Below the pieces are notes generated by a model. That model searched no databases. It was not told the origin of the DNA and saw only the letters and a list, made by a program, of their open reading frames with translations. Shown here piece by piece: positions 33,530 through 44,915 of a stretch of 64,000 nucleotides of DNA. The stretch's first letter is position 1, and each line of letters opens with the position of its first letter. Source of the DNA: Isoetes taiwanensis (lineage: Eukaryota > Streptophyta > Lycopodiopsida > Isoetales > Isoetaceae); assembly GCA_021234155.1 (NCBI GenBank), contig JAJEKV010000006.1, positions 12,185,318 to 12,249,317 on the forward strand. The letters run 5' to 3'. The position numbers and the translations under genes are program-made.

Positions 33530-36500
33530 TTACTTCAAAAAAAATGGCACCACCGCTTTATAGAGCTGTTCTTCCTCAAAAGGTTTTGAAACATAACCAT
33601 CCATTCCAGATCGTACACATTGTTCATCAGTGGCTTGTATCACATCAGCTGTCATTGCCAGAATAGGCACATGCCACTGTCTATCACCCTTGTCTGTTTC
33701 ACCATTGCGTCGTTCACAAAATAAAGACTCGGCATTTCGGATTTGGCGGGTAGCTTCAAACCTGTTAAAAGTTCTAGTTGTTAGCCACAAAAATACCTTC
33801 TAGCCTTTATTCCAAAAACACTATTCTACATGAAAAGCATACCCATCCATTTCTGGCATTTGAATGTCCATAAAGCAGGCATCAAAGTTATGTGGGGGTT
33901 GAAGCATCTGAATTGCAAGCTTTCCAGAATCCACACATTCTACTTGAGCTCCATATTTGGTAAGTGCGCCAGCAGCGACACGCCTATTAACTCTGTTGTC
34001 GTCTACAACCAGAATACATTTTCCAGAAAGGAGGTTACGCAACGGATCATGAGTTTCTTTGAGGTGCTTCCCATGATTTCGTCTCTTACTGCTGATGCCT
34101 AGGGCCGTCTGCAGACATAGTGCAACATTGCTTGCCCTTAAAGGTTTTATAATAGTGTCTACAAAACCTGTTGCCTTGGCCTTCTGAGCTTCTTCTTCTT
34201 TGATTGAGAGAGCAAGAAGGACCAACCTCGGCCCCAGCAGCATATCAAACCTTATACCAGCATCACTGATCTGTTGATGAAAACAAAGGCCAGTATTTGG
34301 ACCCCAAGCATCTTTCTCCACAAGGACAACATCTATACGAGTACTTAAACTGTCATGAGCATGTAAGAAGTTAATGACTTGAATAATCCCATTAACAAAT
34401 TAAAGCAAATACAAAACATTTACCTTTCATTACTGGCTGGGTCAAGTGTGCTTTTTAATTTTAATATGGCAGCATTGCAATCATTTGCTATTTCTACTTG
34501 AACGCCCAACCTTTGCAAATGATAACGTGAAACTTGAGACCTCACAAGATTTGGGTCCACAACAAGTGCCTTCATCCCTTTAAATTTGGTAGGTAAAGGG
34601 ACGATTTCAGGATATTTAAACTTTGTTGAGGCGTGCTTACCACTGTCTAAGACACTTTCCTCTTGTTTATGGAATGGTACAATAAACTTAAATGTAGTCC
34701 CAACACCTGACGTGCTCACGAATCCAATCTGACCTTTCATCAATTCAACAAGGCGTCTGCTGATGCTGAGGCCTATCCCAGTACCACCATAATTCCTAGA
34801 TGTGGAGCTGTCTGCTTGCATAAAAGGAGTAAATACACGCTCTTGTGCCGGTAAAGGTATCCCTACACCTGTGTCTTCAACACTAAAGACAAGGCGTACC
34901 ATGTCTGTTGGTTCAACTGAGCCCTCCTTTGTGCAGGTTTTCTGTGAAACTTCATTCTCAAGCACAAGCTTAAATGTCTCCCAGCTATTTCCTCCATTGG
35001 CAACTTCCAATCCACTCAATGTGGTATAGGTAGCCTGATTATCGGTAGGCTCCCCTTGTTTTGCAAAGTAATTGGTCTTAAGGTCCATTTCAATGATGGC
35101 ATTATCAGCCATGCAGACACACACAAAAATGTGACCTCGTTCTGTAAACTGCAGATATTCGTAAGTCACATCAATATAACAAGACTAACGTTTCTCATTC
35201 AATAGATAGGATAAGATGGGGGTGCATTCCGTTCTTACCTTAACAGAGTTTCCAACAAGGTTTGTAATAATTTGATGGAGTCGCACAGGATCTCCAACCA
35301 TTACTTCTGGGACACTCTCCGAGACATATACAGCCAACTTTTTAACAAAGAAATGTAAAACCAGTCATAAGTGGGGCCTTGATGAAAATAAAAATATATA
35401 TGGTATTAAGCACACCTCAATTTTTCTATCCTTGATTTCGGCAGAAAAAAGTGAAAGAATGTCATCTAATATTGCCCGCAAATTGAAGGGCACACTTTCT
35501 AACTCAATGCGCCCTGATTCTATTTTTGCCTGGTCTAGAACTTCATTTATAAGCTTTATCAACTGCTTTCCACTTTCATGGGCTGTCCGGGCATAATCAC
35601 ATTGAGTTGCGTCTAGCTCTGTGTCCATGAGCATTTGAAGCATCCCTTTGAAATAATGCAAAACACTATTAATCCTGGTGCATAATGATATGACCATTGT
35701 CTTGATAGATATGACATAATACATTTCACTTACCTAGTACACCATTCATTGGAGTGCGAATCTCATGAGAAACTGTTGCCAAGAACTGCAGACACGTAAG
35801 ATTGTGGTTAGAACTGCATGAGATTGATTCTGCCTGGCAATTAACCATAAAAAATGTGTATGTGTTAACTTGTATCAAATGTCACTAACAAGATTTATCA
35901 GGTGTCAACAAACATTAAATTAGGGTAAACATGCAGGGAGTAATATTCCAGTTTTGAAGCGCTTGTAAATTTCAGTATCTACTGAGCATGAATATCAGGA
36001 GTATTTCCTTTTGAAGCGCATGAGTATATTTACAGGGATCCACATTCTCAACATATGCATATCCTGCAGACTGAGATGGGCAATCTGTGGTGCCATTCTC
36101 CTGTCGATGAATTCTCTGATGCTGCCTGGTCCATCTGAGAATTTATTAAATAATGACCTAGCATACTTTGTGCTGTGGACTTAAAATTTGAACTTAGGCA
36201 GGAAGATTCATAATTTGACCAGGAAGATAGGAACGCAATTAATGGCTAGCCCAGGAATGTACATGACATGCATGATCTTCCATCTTAAACTGCAAGGATG
36301 TCCAGACCCATCACTACCTCACCACGCTCTTAAGGACTTGAAGACCTCTAATTCCACTTTGATCAAGAAGCACTCATCAGTCTCATCACCCTCTTATATC
36401 CATGAGTCTCATCACCCTCTTAAAAGACTAAAAAATACTGGTGGCACCTGACATATATTTAATGGCACCAGAACTAGTAAATGAATTAGGTACTTTAGTT

Positions 36501-39500
36501 AGAGATGTGAGGCTCACCAGAACAGCATGCAAAGGACAAATTTAACTCCTGCACCCATCTTTTCCTATCTATTGATTTATTAATTATTTTTCTCATCTCT
36601 AGACAGTTTGCAATGTGCACTCACAAGCTGGTAGCTCAGTGGCAGGGCACTTGGCTTGGTAACAGAAGGCCCTGGGTTTGCTAGCCAGTCAATTCTTCCC
36701 AGTTTCCAATGATGGTTCCAGGAAGGTGTTCAGTGTATAGATGAGGATAGAAAAGGCTCCAGTCATTTGCACCACATGATGGTCACATAAAATTGTTCAC
36801 CATCATGTTGGAAAGGGCTCTAGTGGTCTTCCCATTAAAAAACAGTGTTGCAAAAGGCTCTAGTGGTGTGTCTGTAAGGAGCAGTGATGCAGAATAAGGA
36901 GCTCAAACCCATCCATCCTCAGTTTCCAACACCCTTCTTTTCCTAGCAACCACCTGATGGCACCGCACTGAATGTTGTTTCATTTTGTGTAATAAATTAT
37001 TCTTTTAATCTCTCAATTTCCCTTTGTCATTCACAAAAACTGAAAGCTAAACTTCCCCACTGCAATATATTTACTCTTTGTGCATAATTTCTTTCTATAA
37101 GCGTGAGTAATCATCTAATATATGAATATTAAAGATCTAGCCAGATCTATCAGAATATCTGCTCTCCCAGATCCAAACGCCGATCAGCAATAGAAAGGTC
37201 AAAAATCTTTCTGAAGTATCTTCCTAACCTAGCACCCTCAAATCTGACTAAAGAAGCTCTGACACCATAATGCAGAATGAAATAAGCCACTAATAACGTT
37301 TATCATACATGCATCTCACTTTAGCTTGCACAACATACCCGATATCAGCAATGTGGTGATTTCCCAATAACAAGAACAAATAGACGCAAAAATTAATGGT
37401 TGCAAACGTAGCTATACCTGCGACTTTGCAACATCTGCAGACTCTGCCTTAACCTTGAGTGCTTCCATTTTCCGACAATCTTCTTCCACCTTTTCAATCC
37501 GGTTACCTGCTGCATACAAAATGTGCGCAGCAAGTAAAGCAATCACGAATATTCCACCAGCAGTTGTTATTGCTAACCATGGAATAGGTGGCTTCTTACA
37601 TGACCTGAAATTGAAATCTTAAAAGCCTGTTTAATTCATTTCTGATGGATTGACATTTACCTATTAGTTCAATTAAGGGGACCAAACTAATATTCTTGGG
37701 CTAGTACCTGCAACGCATTTCATGTTTCCGCAATGGATCACCAAAGTCCAGACGACTAACATGAGTGTCCAGACCATCTGAAACGTTTGGACCATACATG
37801 ACTAATGGCATTGACTGGTTTGTGACATCGAAAACATTTACAATGATAGCCTGACTTTCAGCAAGTTGTCTCAGCAGGTTTTCGACCAGAGATTCAAAAT
37901 CAAATGCTCCACCTACATATCTGTTTACACAAATATATGCCATTAATCCGATGTCCATTAATGGCTGGTTATCTTATGTGGTTGATCTTATGGTAATTTA
38001 TATATGTGTAAATTTATGTTCTAAGACAACATATAATATGCCCCACATTTGCCATGACATGGAGAGAAATCCCATGACATTAATCAACAGTCTAACAATG
38101 CATCAGTATGACAACACGAATGCTACTTATAGATCAAAATACTTGATTATGCAGCCTGATAGCAACTTCAAAACGGTATGATAGCGTGTCCATGTATGCA
38201 GCTGAATATAAGAAGCTGCAGGCAAGAAGAAAATAGTAGAGAACAATGTCCAATTTAATATCTAAGCAAGAGCTTCCATAATTCCAGATCTTGAACTCTC
38301 TTGACCCCAGGGGTTGGGAAGTGTGACCTGCCAACTGCAAGCTTTGAAAGAATGACCAAGTTAGAGAGATAAACACCATCTTATTTGTTTTCAACATCTA
38401 AAAGCCCGATGCCCAACATGACGGAGCAATGGTTAAGATCATGATTGCCTGCTGAAACAGCTTTTTTCTTCCACCAAACTTGCAGTTGGCCACCCAAGTC
38501 ATGGGAAAGTGTGTTTTCGAAATAGGTTCACATAAGAAACGTCTCCTCTTGAGTGTTTTGCAAACTTTTATTGGACTATATTCATAATAGATGCTGTAAA
38601 TCCATTTAAGCTTCACATGCTACTACAGGCCTAAGATTACTTAATGGAAAGTGGGCCTATGTCCAAAGAAGCTATCATTCTTGCAATTAATACTGAAACA
38701 AATTCAGCATATTACCGACCCTGCTGTTGCTTGTATGCGGTCTTCGGGCGTAGCATCCAAGCGAAGATCAGAGTCATAAACAGTAAATGTGAGAACTACA
38801 CCAAGATGGTTTGATTCAAGAAGTCGGAAAGGGCTAGTCAAAGCCCCTTTGCCAGACGCTCTCGACCGCAATATGTTCTCCCGATCTTCCTGCATGCATT
38901 AAGGACATTGAGCCACTTAGAATCGACCAAATATCCTTGTAAAAGTAATAATAGGATCTAAGTGATGCAGAGCTACACCTCTCCTGACATCATATCCAGA
39001 GAAGCAAGGTGCGATAGAGTCTCCTGAGTCAAAACTGTTGGTGCATACTCGTCTTGCACAGGTTGCAGCTCTTTTGTATACATTCCCTTGATTGACCAAC
39101 CATGCTCCCGTTCAAATGCTTCTCTTTCAGAATGTAATACCCTTTTGGCATATGCAACACCAGTCATGAGGGGTCTCTCAAAGGATGTGCGTGCTGTATA
39201 TGCAGCAAAAGTTCCCTGCATGAGATTGAGGTCATACCATATCAACAAAAATTGGGATGAAAATAAGAGCTTCAATTCTTCTGAACTTGTGACAAGATTA
39301 TACTACCTGGTCTAGAGCAGATGGCTGTTTTCCAAGATGGAAAGTAGTCACCAATGCTGTTAGTGATCGAACATGATTCATGCTGGACATGAACTGGTCT
39401 TGCAACATCCAAGCACGTTCTTCACACATGTTAATAAGCATTTCCTTGCGGCGATGCACAATACCTGTATTCAGAAAGTCGAAAACATATACTGATACAA

Positions 39501-39762
39501 TGACAGCGGCAAGAATCCAACTTATTGCCAGCCTCCTGCGCCATCTTTTATCAAACTTCTGACACTTAACCACTACAGTTTGTCCTGTCACATGGCAGTT
39601 TCCATTCTCCCACCATTTCACAACTAGTCTTCCAGACCCTGCTTGTTGGATCCCTTTCTCAGTGCTGCGGTTCAGAAGTAAAGCTTTTTGTTTGGCTTCT
39701 TGTTTGGCAGGACAATCCTGCACAGCGACTTGGCACATTTTACTTAAGAACAGACCAAGCAT
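33530..39762 (-). CDS. Cytokinin-receptor-type hybrid histidine kinase (CHASE-HK-receiver)
   Basis: Role: membrane receptor that binds cytokinin through an ER-lumenal/extracytosolic CHASE domain and starts a His-Asp phosphorelay to response regulators. Eleven exons, high to low: 39,762-39,307; 39,215-38,979; 38,889-38,720; 37,920-37,708; 37,604-37,418; 35,785-35,734; 35,645-35,416; 35,337-35,239; 35,148-34,424; 34,349-33,843; 33,761-33,530. All junctions are GT-AG and the sum is 3,108 nt, 1,035 codons plus stop, close to Arabidopsis AHK sizes. Domains (residues): TM1 about 79-98; CHASE with [17 protein letters not shown] and [15 protein letters not shown]2 about 366-390; phosphoacceptor [11 protein letters not shown] with His428; N box [14 protein letters not shown]1 EDTGVGIP about 640; G2 GGTGIGLS about 669; pseudo-receiver from about 738; receiver with DD906-907, phosphorylatable Asp951 in [11 protein letters not shown], and Lys1018. 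All key residues are present. The start used is the first in-frame ATG; the frame stays open upstream to about 39,840 without another ATG, so an upstream exon may supply the true start. Exon 3 uses the donor GTCGGT rather than the nearby GTAATA. Confidence 0.93.
36627..37010 (+). mobile_element. tRNA-derived SINE-like insertion in kinase intron 5
   Basis: Within the 1,632-bp intron 5 (35,786-37,417). 36,627-36,688 begins GCTGGTAGCTCAGTGG (A-box match 36,632-36,642), has CTTGGTAA at the anticodon-loop position and GGGTTTGCTAGCC as a degenerate B box (from 36,674), closing with CCAG that can pair with CTGG at the start. The layout resembles tRNA-Thr(GGT). A unique body follows with internal copies of AAAGGGCTCTAGTGGT / AAAAGGCTCTAGTGGT (36,812 and 36,848). 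It lies on the strand opposite the kinase gene. The tRNA part lacks proper arms, so a SINE is more likely than a tRNA gene. The 3' limit is uncertain. Confidence 0.5.
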
Positions 39763-40669
39763 TTCCAAATCGCCGTTGTTAGCAGACAATGCAGGTGTAC
39801 ATGCTGGGCATAGCTCCCATACTGCAAGCTTCTTAAAGGATTACGACGTTCTGAGAGGAGTGCCACACAGAGGTCTTAGAGATTTCTCTGTGTCTACAAA
39901 CAGAGAACAGGATATGATGCAGAAGTGCTTTATTTGGCATGCCGTCCTTTGTATTTTTGAGAAAAGGATGGCAGTTTATCATATTCATACCCGGAAAAGA
40001 TCGAGAAGCCGCAATGCAGTATCCTGCACAGATATGGTCCCTTTTCTCCACAAATTGCACGAAAGCTACAGCCCAAATTATGTCTGCGAGACGCTTACCC
40101 GAATTAATCTGGCCCAGTTGACATAATGGCGAGATTTCTTCAGATGGCGATCAACGTCTTGAATCTAGCTAGACAAAAGAGCTTTTAGGCTCAAAAATTT
40201 GAGTGGTGCATTTGGGTACAAATCTTTTCAGTTCCGCATCAAAACAAGGATGAACTGTGTCAACAAAAGCCCACCATTTGCAAAGACAAAATAAATCTCC
40301 AGCTATATTGTGCAATGGAGCCCACAATTGCAGGCGTATCCAAGATCTCGATGCTGCGCGGATAATTTGAAGGTGGACTAAAGTAAAGCAGAAAAGGAAG
40401 TAACAGTAGTTAAGTGGATATTAAAATATGATCCATGCCGCTGCAGCAAATGGGTTGGGACCACATTGGTCCTCACGACATCCAGGCACCGGCTTGGGCG
40501 GTAAAAAGCTGGAACTCCTTTTAATCATACATCACCATACCAAAATTTGTGGTGCTCCTTATCTATTTGCCAAAAGGAAAAATTCCAAGAGGTGATGGCT
40601 AGGCCAATGAACATCATACCAATACCCTGGCCATTATGTCGTGCCACCAGCCTCTGCATAACACTTTCA

Positions 40670-40885
40670 TCGTACTCTTGGATATAGAGTTATGCTAATC
40701 TCTTTCAGTTTCATTACTGATTCATTGTCTAGTATCACCGTACTCTTGGATATGGAGTTATGCTAATCTCTTCCAGTTTCATTACTGATTAGTATCATCG
40801 TACTCTTGGACGTTAAAAAAACTATTCTATTCTATTCTATTCTTTCAGCTTCATTACTGATTCATTGTCCAGTATCATCGTTATT
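40670..40885. repeat. Tandem repeat of ~68 bp with embedded ATTCT microsatellite
   Basis: Three units carrying ATCGTACTCTTGGATAT, TTATGCTAATCTCT and AGTTTCATTACTGATT. The third is interrupted by TATTCTATTCTATTCTATTC (about 40,826-40,848). Another TCTATTCTATTCTA-type run occurs at 41,026-41,040. Confidence 0.75.
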
Positions 40886-42052
40886 GCAAAGGTTTTCCCC
40901 TTGAAAACTTTTCGAGGCAAGAATTTTTTAATCCCAGTAGTAATGGATGTACTATCCCTGGATGTACTACCCATTGTATGGTCCTATGGCATATTAGATA
41001 TTAGTTTTCGTAGACGTTAAAAAATCTATTCTATTCTATATTCATACACCATCCAATCTATAGTGGATGTTAAAAATAAGTTGCAATGGCTCGTGGTCTG
41101 TGTTGTTCTCACTTGTAGGCCCATAAGTGCCTCTTGTCTCAGATAATTACACCTTCCTTTGTATGCTATGTAAGGGGTATCATAATATTGCTTATGCTCT
41201 CTAATCATTATTAATACTTTTTTGCAAGATGTGCATTTCTCTCAACCATCAATTGTTCCTTCCTTTTGTTGAAGTGTTATTTTGCACTTAGATCTAATTC
41301 AACTAATTTTGATGTATAACAAACTTATCAATCAATGCAATTGATAATGGATGGCATTCATTTTCAGTGGTTGGTATTAACTATTTAGAACCAAACCATT
41401 TAAATACTTCCAAGCTTCAAATATTGGCACCTGAGAAACATTCATCTTAAGCATTTTGTCTTCCCTATGAGGAGTACAATTCCTTCTTTCTACTACCTTT
41501 GACATCTCCAAGAGACTAGTGGGTAAGACGTCACAATGTTGGACCTATATTTATGTCCATGCTTCTTCAGATGTACCAATGTCAAGAGTGCAAAAATCAT
41601 AATTGCAGGTACCCACTACAGCCTCCAAAGAAGCGGTTAAGATACCTCTCTCACATAATCAAGAGCTGCAACCCCGAAGTCTGCTGATGGGACTTGCCCA
41701 GTGCAATCGAAGATCGGAATATTCATTATGTTCGCAAGTACTTCTTTGATTGAGATCTACAATTATGCTAGGCCCAAAAAAATCATTCAGTTTAACATAG
41801 GACTCCTTCCTATAGCATGTATTGTATAAGTAGAGGAGAATAAGGCTCATTAAGTTTAAGTGTGTAGACCTTTCTATTAAGTTTAAGTGTAGTTATATAT
41901 TAAGCATATAATTTCTAATCTAAAGGGATCGACATGAATTTGTACTGGCAACGTCACATTTTAGGGGATTTTCTCTTTGTCAAATTTTTTAACAAGCTTG
42001 CCTTTTACCCCCTACAACAATTCCTTCAATTCTAGCTTGTTATAACTTGAAA

Positions 42053-42320
42053 AGGTAGTTTGCTTGGCAACAATTATGCGAGGTAAATTCCAGGTTTAGC
42101 ATTGTATTTTTGCGGGTGTTGATGAGTATGAGTACAAAATAATGCAATTAATCAAGCCTTGGCATCTTTATTGCTTCCTTATTTATTCAATGCTTTAGGT
42201 AGTTTGCCTGTCAACAATTATGAGAGGTAAATCCCAAGTTGAGCGTTGTATTTTTGCAGCGGTTGATGAGCATGGGCCCCAAATAATTCAATTAATCAAG
42301 TCAAGGCATCTTTACTGCTT
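42053..42320. repeat. Tandem duplication with 144-bp period
   Basis: AGGTAGTTTGCTTGGCAACA... (42,053-42,176) is repeated as AGGTAGTTTGCCTGTCAACA... (42,197-42,320) with about 85-90% identity. Both copies end in CATCTTTA(T/C)TGCTTC. Noncoding. Confidence 0.75.
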
Positions 42321-43280
42321 CAATTATTTAAAGCTAGTGTCCTTTAATTAGGTGTGATATCTAGTGGACTTTAGTACTTTGGTCCGAACCCATTTCGTTG
42401 CAAGGACGGGAAAAGATCGATTCCCTACCATTGCATTATACTATTCTTTATTGTACTGTGTGTATATTTTTTTCAGCATAACGTAACTGGAGATGCATCC
42501 CACCTAGTTTTACAATATTCATTTTGTAACGTAATCGACAGTCTAGCAACATGGTACTCCCATTAAAAAAATCCTTGCACCCTTCAGTTTTCCTTCCATC
42601 GAGGAATATCATACTTCAACAGAACGCTAAAAAGGTAGGTACAGCATACCAAAAGGCACGTTCTTTTTCCATTTTCTCAGCTGCTAACTTATACACCAGC
42701 CCTGTACCAGACCTTATTTTCATCCAAAATAGGTTGTAACAGCTGGAGAGTGAGGTGGCTGCTAACATAAATCACAATAAAATATGAGTTCCTAGAAACA
42801 AACTACCATCATTCTAGATGGCGAATTGGATATACATTGGACCCAAGGGAATGGATCGGAGTGGAAACCTTTGTATGCCTGCAGATCTTTCCATGTAAAA
42901 AAGTCTTGCTTCCAAATCTTTGCATGTGCACATTTACTCTCTCCGCATGCCTCTGCAATTGCCAATTTGTGAATGTTATTTCCATAATTTCATAACACCA
43001 ATGGAGACAGCACATAATTAAAGAATGAAGATTATAATCTGTGGTAGATTCCAATCATACTTAAAAATTTAAAATTTCACCTGTAACCAATGTCTAATCT
43101 TCGAAATTGCTCTTCATAGCTTGACCCTAAAGGATTTGATGGAGCAACGCTATTCAACAATGTACTAGATGGCCTGCCTGCAGACTACACAGATCAAGCC
43201 ACCATAATAAAGGGCATATTTTCCAAGAAAGGTACATCGCCAGACTTAAAACCAACGTAATTGTAAGACTTTTCACTCAC

Positions 43281-44533
43281 TGGCTTTAGATAATCCTCCA
43301 AAACTTTAAGCAAAAGAGGAGCTGGCTCCTCACTATCTTTTCCACTTCCACCATCAGGCTTCATTCCAAGCTTTTCTCTCAGCTCAGCCCTCGATAATCC
43401 ATTTGACTAATGCCAGAAAGAAAGTTATGATTCTTCTAGAGTTAAATAACCATTCAATATGCCCAGAGTTTATAACTAACCACATTACATTCTGGCAGAA
43501 AGACCTTCAAAGTGTGTTCTAGCTCTGCCCATTCCAGGTATTCACATACCAATGCGGCCAATATCTTGCCTAGACAAAGTAAATGCACATTTAATCAGTC
43601 ACTGGGTATTGTTTTACTTGGGAAATGAATTCAGAATAAAACCTGTTGGTGATGCATGTAAACGCTTTGCTTTCTCATTGCATGTGCCAATAAGTGAAAA
43701 CGTGTTTGAACCATTCGCTTCTTCTTCACGCTCCTGTTCTTCAATTGCTGCGAACACATTGGCCCTCAATTCTGCCTGGAGCAGCTAAAGTATGAGATAC
43801 CAGTACACCAAAGCTAATGAGGAGCATTTACTTGTTCATGTCAGTTTTTCTTCCCCCTTTTTTGTTTTTTGCAGGGGGAGGGGGGGATCACTATGCTGTT
43901 ACACTCAATTCTCAAAACCCCAACAAATAACAAATATATTGCAGAAACGTGTATGACCACATTTTATATCTGGAACACGGAAACACCGGAGTCTCTGGTG
44001 TAGGCAAATATCATCGACAGTTAAAAGCAAAGTGTTAGGTCAATGCTCTTCACTTCCCACAAAAAAAGCTGCTCTCCTCAGAGGATGACTACTCCACATT
44101 CATAACATTACAATAAAATTTATCTACATTCTCCCCGAAAACCGTATTGAGTCCTTAGTCCGAAATTCCTGCCCAGAACTCATATAATGACTGGACTAAA
44201 CATAGCTTGAATATGCCATATGCCGACCCAAAAAGACAAAATTTGACAAAAGAAACCCTAAATATAAGCCAGGGAATCTTGATTCAGAATGTTCAACTCA
44301 GAAACCAGAAATGAAGATTAATAAAGGTACTTCACACAACAGTACGACGTCTAGAAATTGCTGTATATATCCCATAACCGGGAGGGCTTATTTCAAACTT
44401 AAACTCACATTTTGAAGGAAAAAATGGGGCATACCCGAATTCTCGCAAGCACACCCCTTTTCTCTAAGGTTTTGGTAACAAGGGTCTTGAGATCCATGAG
44501 CTCGCGAGCCATATCATCCATTCCGGCCGCCAT
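43281..44533 (-). CDS. TON1: TONNEAU1-like (TON1/FOP family) gene, N-terminal 149 codons
   Basis: TON1 proteins act at the plant cell cortex with TRM and PP2A partners to organise cortical microtubules and the preprophase band; they are related to the centrosomal FOP/FOR20 proteins. Four exons with GT-AG junctions join in frame: 44,533-44,435; 43,775-43,643; 43,569-43,481; 43,406-43,281 (447 nt, 149 codons, no stop). Residues: MAAGMDDMARELMDLKTLVT and TLEKRGVLARIR, then AELRANVFAAIEEQER, KRLHASPTGK, a LisH-like dimerisation segment ILAALVCEYLEWAELEHTL (about 80-98), and APLLLKVLEDYLKP at the end. This matches the conserved half of TON1. The ATG at 44,533 is the first of the frame; an in-frame ATG four codons later also fits. 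A strong GTGAGT donor ends the fourth exon, but I could not identify the variable C-terminal exon(s) below 43,280, so the gene is either incompletely recognised or truncated. Confidence 0.72.
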
Positions 44534-44669
44534 ACTTACACGGTAGGAAGATCGCCCAAGCCTGATCGAACTACAGCAGGCGGTATGTATTTAAAATGTA
44601 GTGTATACTTTATAATGACCATGATTGTACAGTAAAAAACTTCTCTCTCCAAATTATCTCTCAATGGAT

Positions 44670-44915
44670 TAAAAAATCATTAGGTGGAACATTAGAGGTG
44701 TGAAATCATTCACTCAAAGGTAGTAGAGTGGCAATGGCTTCAGACAAGATTCAAGCCACATATAGTATGTTTTCAGGAGCATAGGTGTAAAAGTGATGAA
44801 ATGGGCTTTTTGTTAAAAATGTTGGGGTCTAGTTTTTGGGCATTAGCATCTAACAATGGGAGGTCTAGTGTTGGTACTTTAATAGCTTGCAGGAATGATA
44901 TTACTTTGTAAATCC
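44670..44915 (+). mobile_element. LINE endonuclease N-terminal fragment
   Basis: A plus-strand frame starting KIIRWNIRGVKSF (44,670-44,710, the usual start of an L1-type apurinic endonuclease). It is followed by KPHIVCFQEHR-like and, in another frame, LGSSFWALASNNGRSSVGTL (44,824-44,885). Breaks off near 44,910 where minus-strand LINE sequence begins. Confidence 0.6.

Larger units (their letters stand above)
39763..43280. other. Region between the TONNEAU1-like gene and the kinase gene
   Basis: Should contain the kinase promoter/5' UTR (minus strand, 39.8-40.4 kb) and either the missing 3' exons of the TONNEAU1-like gene or its truncation point. The plus frame 39,662-40,126 and minus frame 39,833-40,060 are unsupported. 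A plus-strand frame at 43,111-43,260 (FDGATLFNNVLDGLPADYTD) is protein-like but unassigned. Two tandem duplications are listed separately. No other gene recognised. Confidence 0.4.

Noticed and set aside
36627-36688. Functional tRNA-Thr gene
   Set aside because: Only 62 nt, the D, anticodon and T arms do not pair properly, the B box is degenerate, and it is joined to a longer repeat-like body.
39833-40060. Minus-strand 75-codon frame as the first exon of the kinase
   Set aside because: It ends in its own stop in a different frame from the kinase exon, with no donor that would join it in frame.
39662-40126. Plus-strand 154-codon frame
   Set aside because: It overlaps the antisense of the kinase first exon and resembles no family; treated as a shadow.
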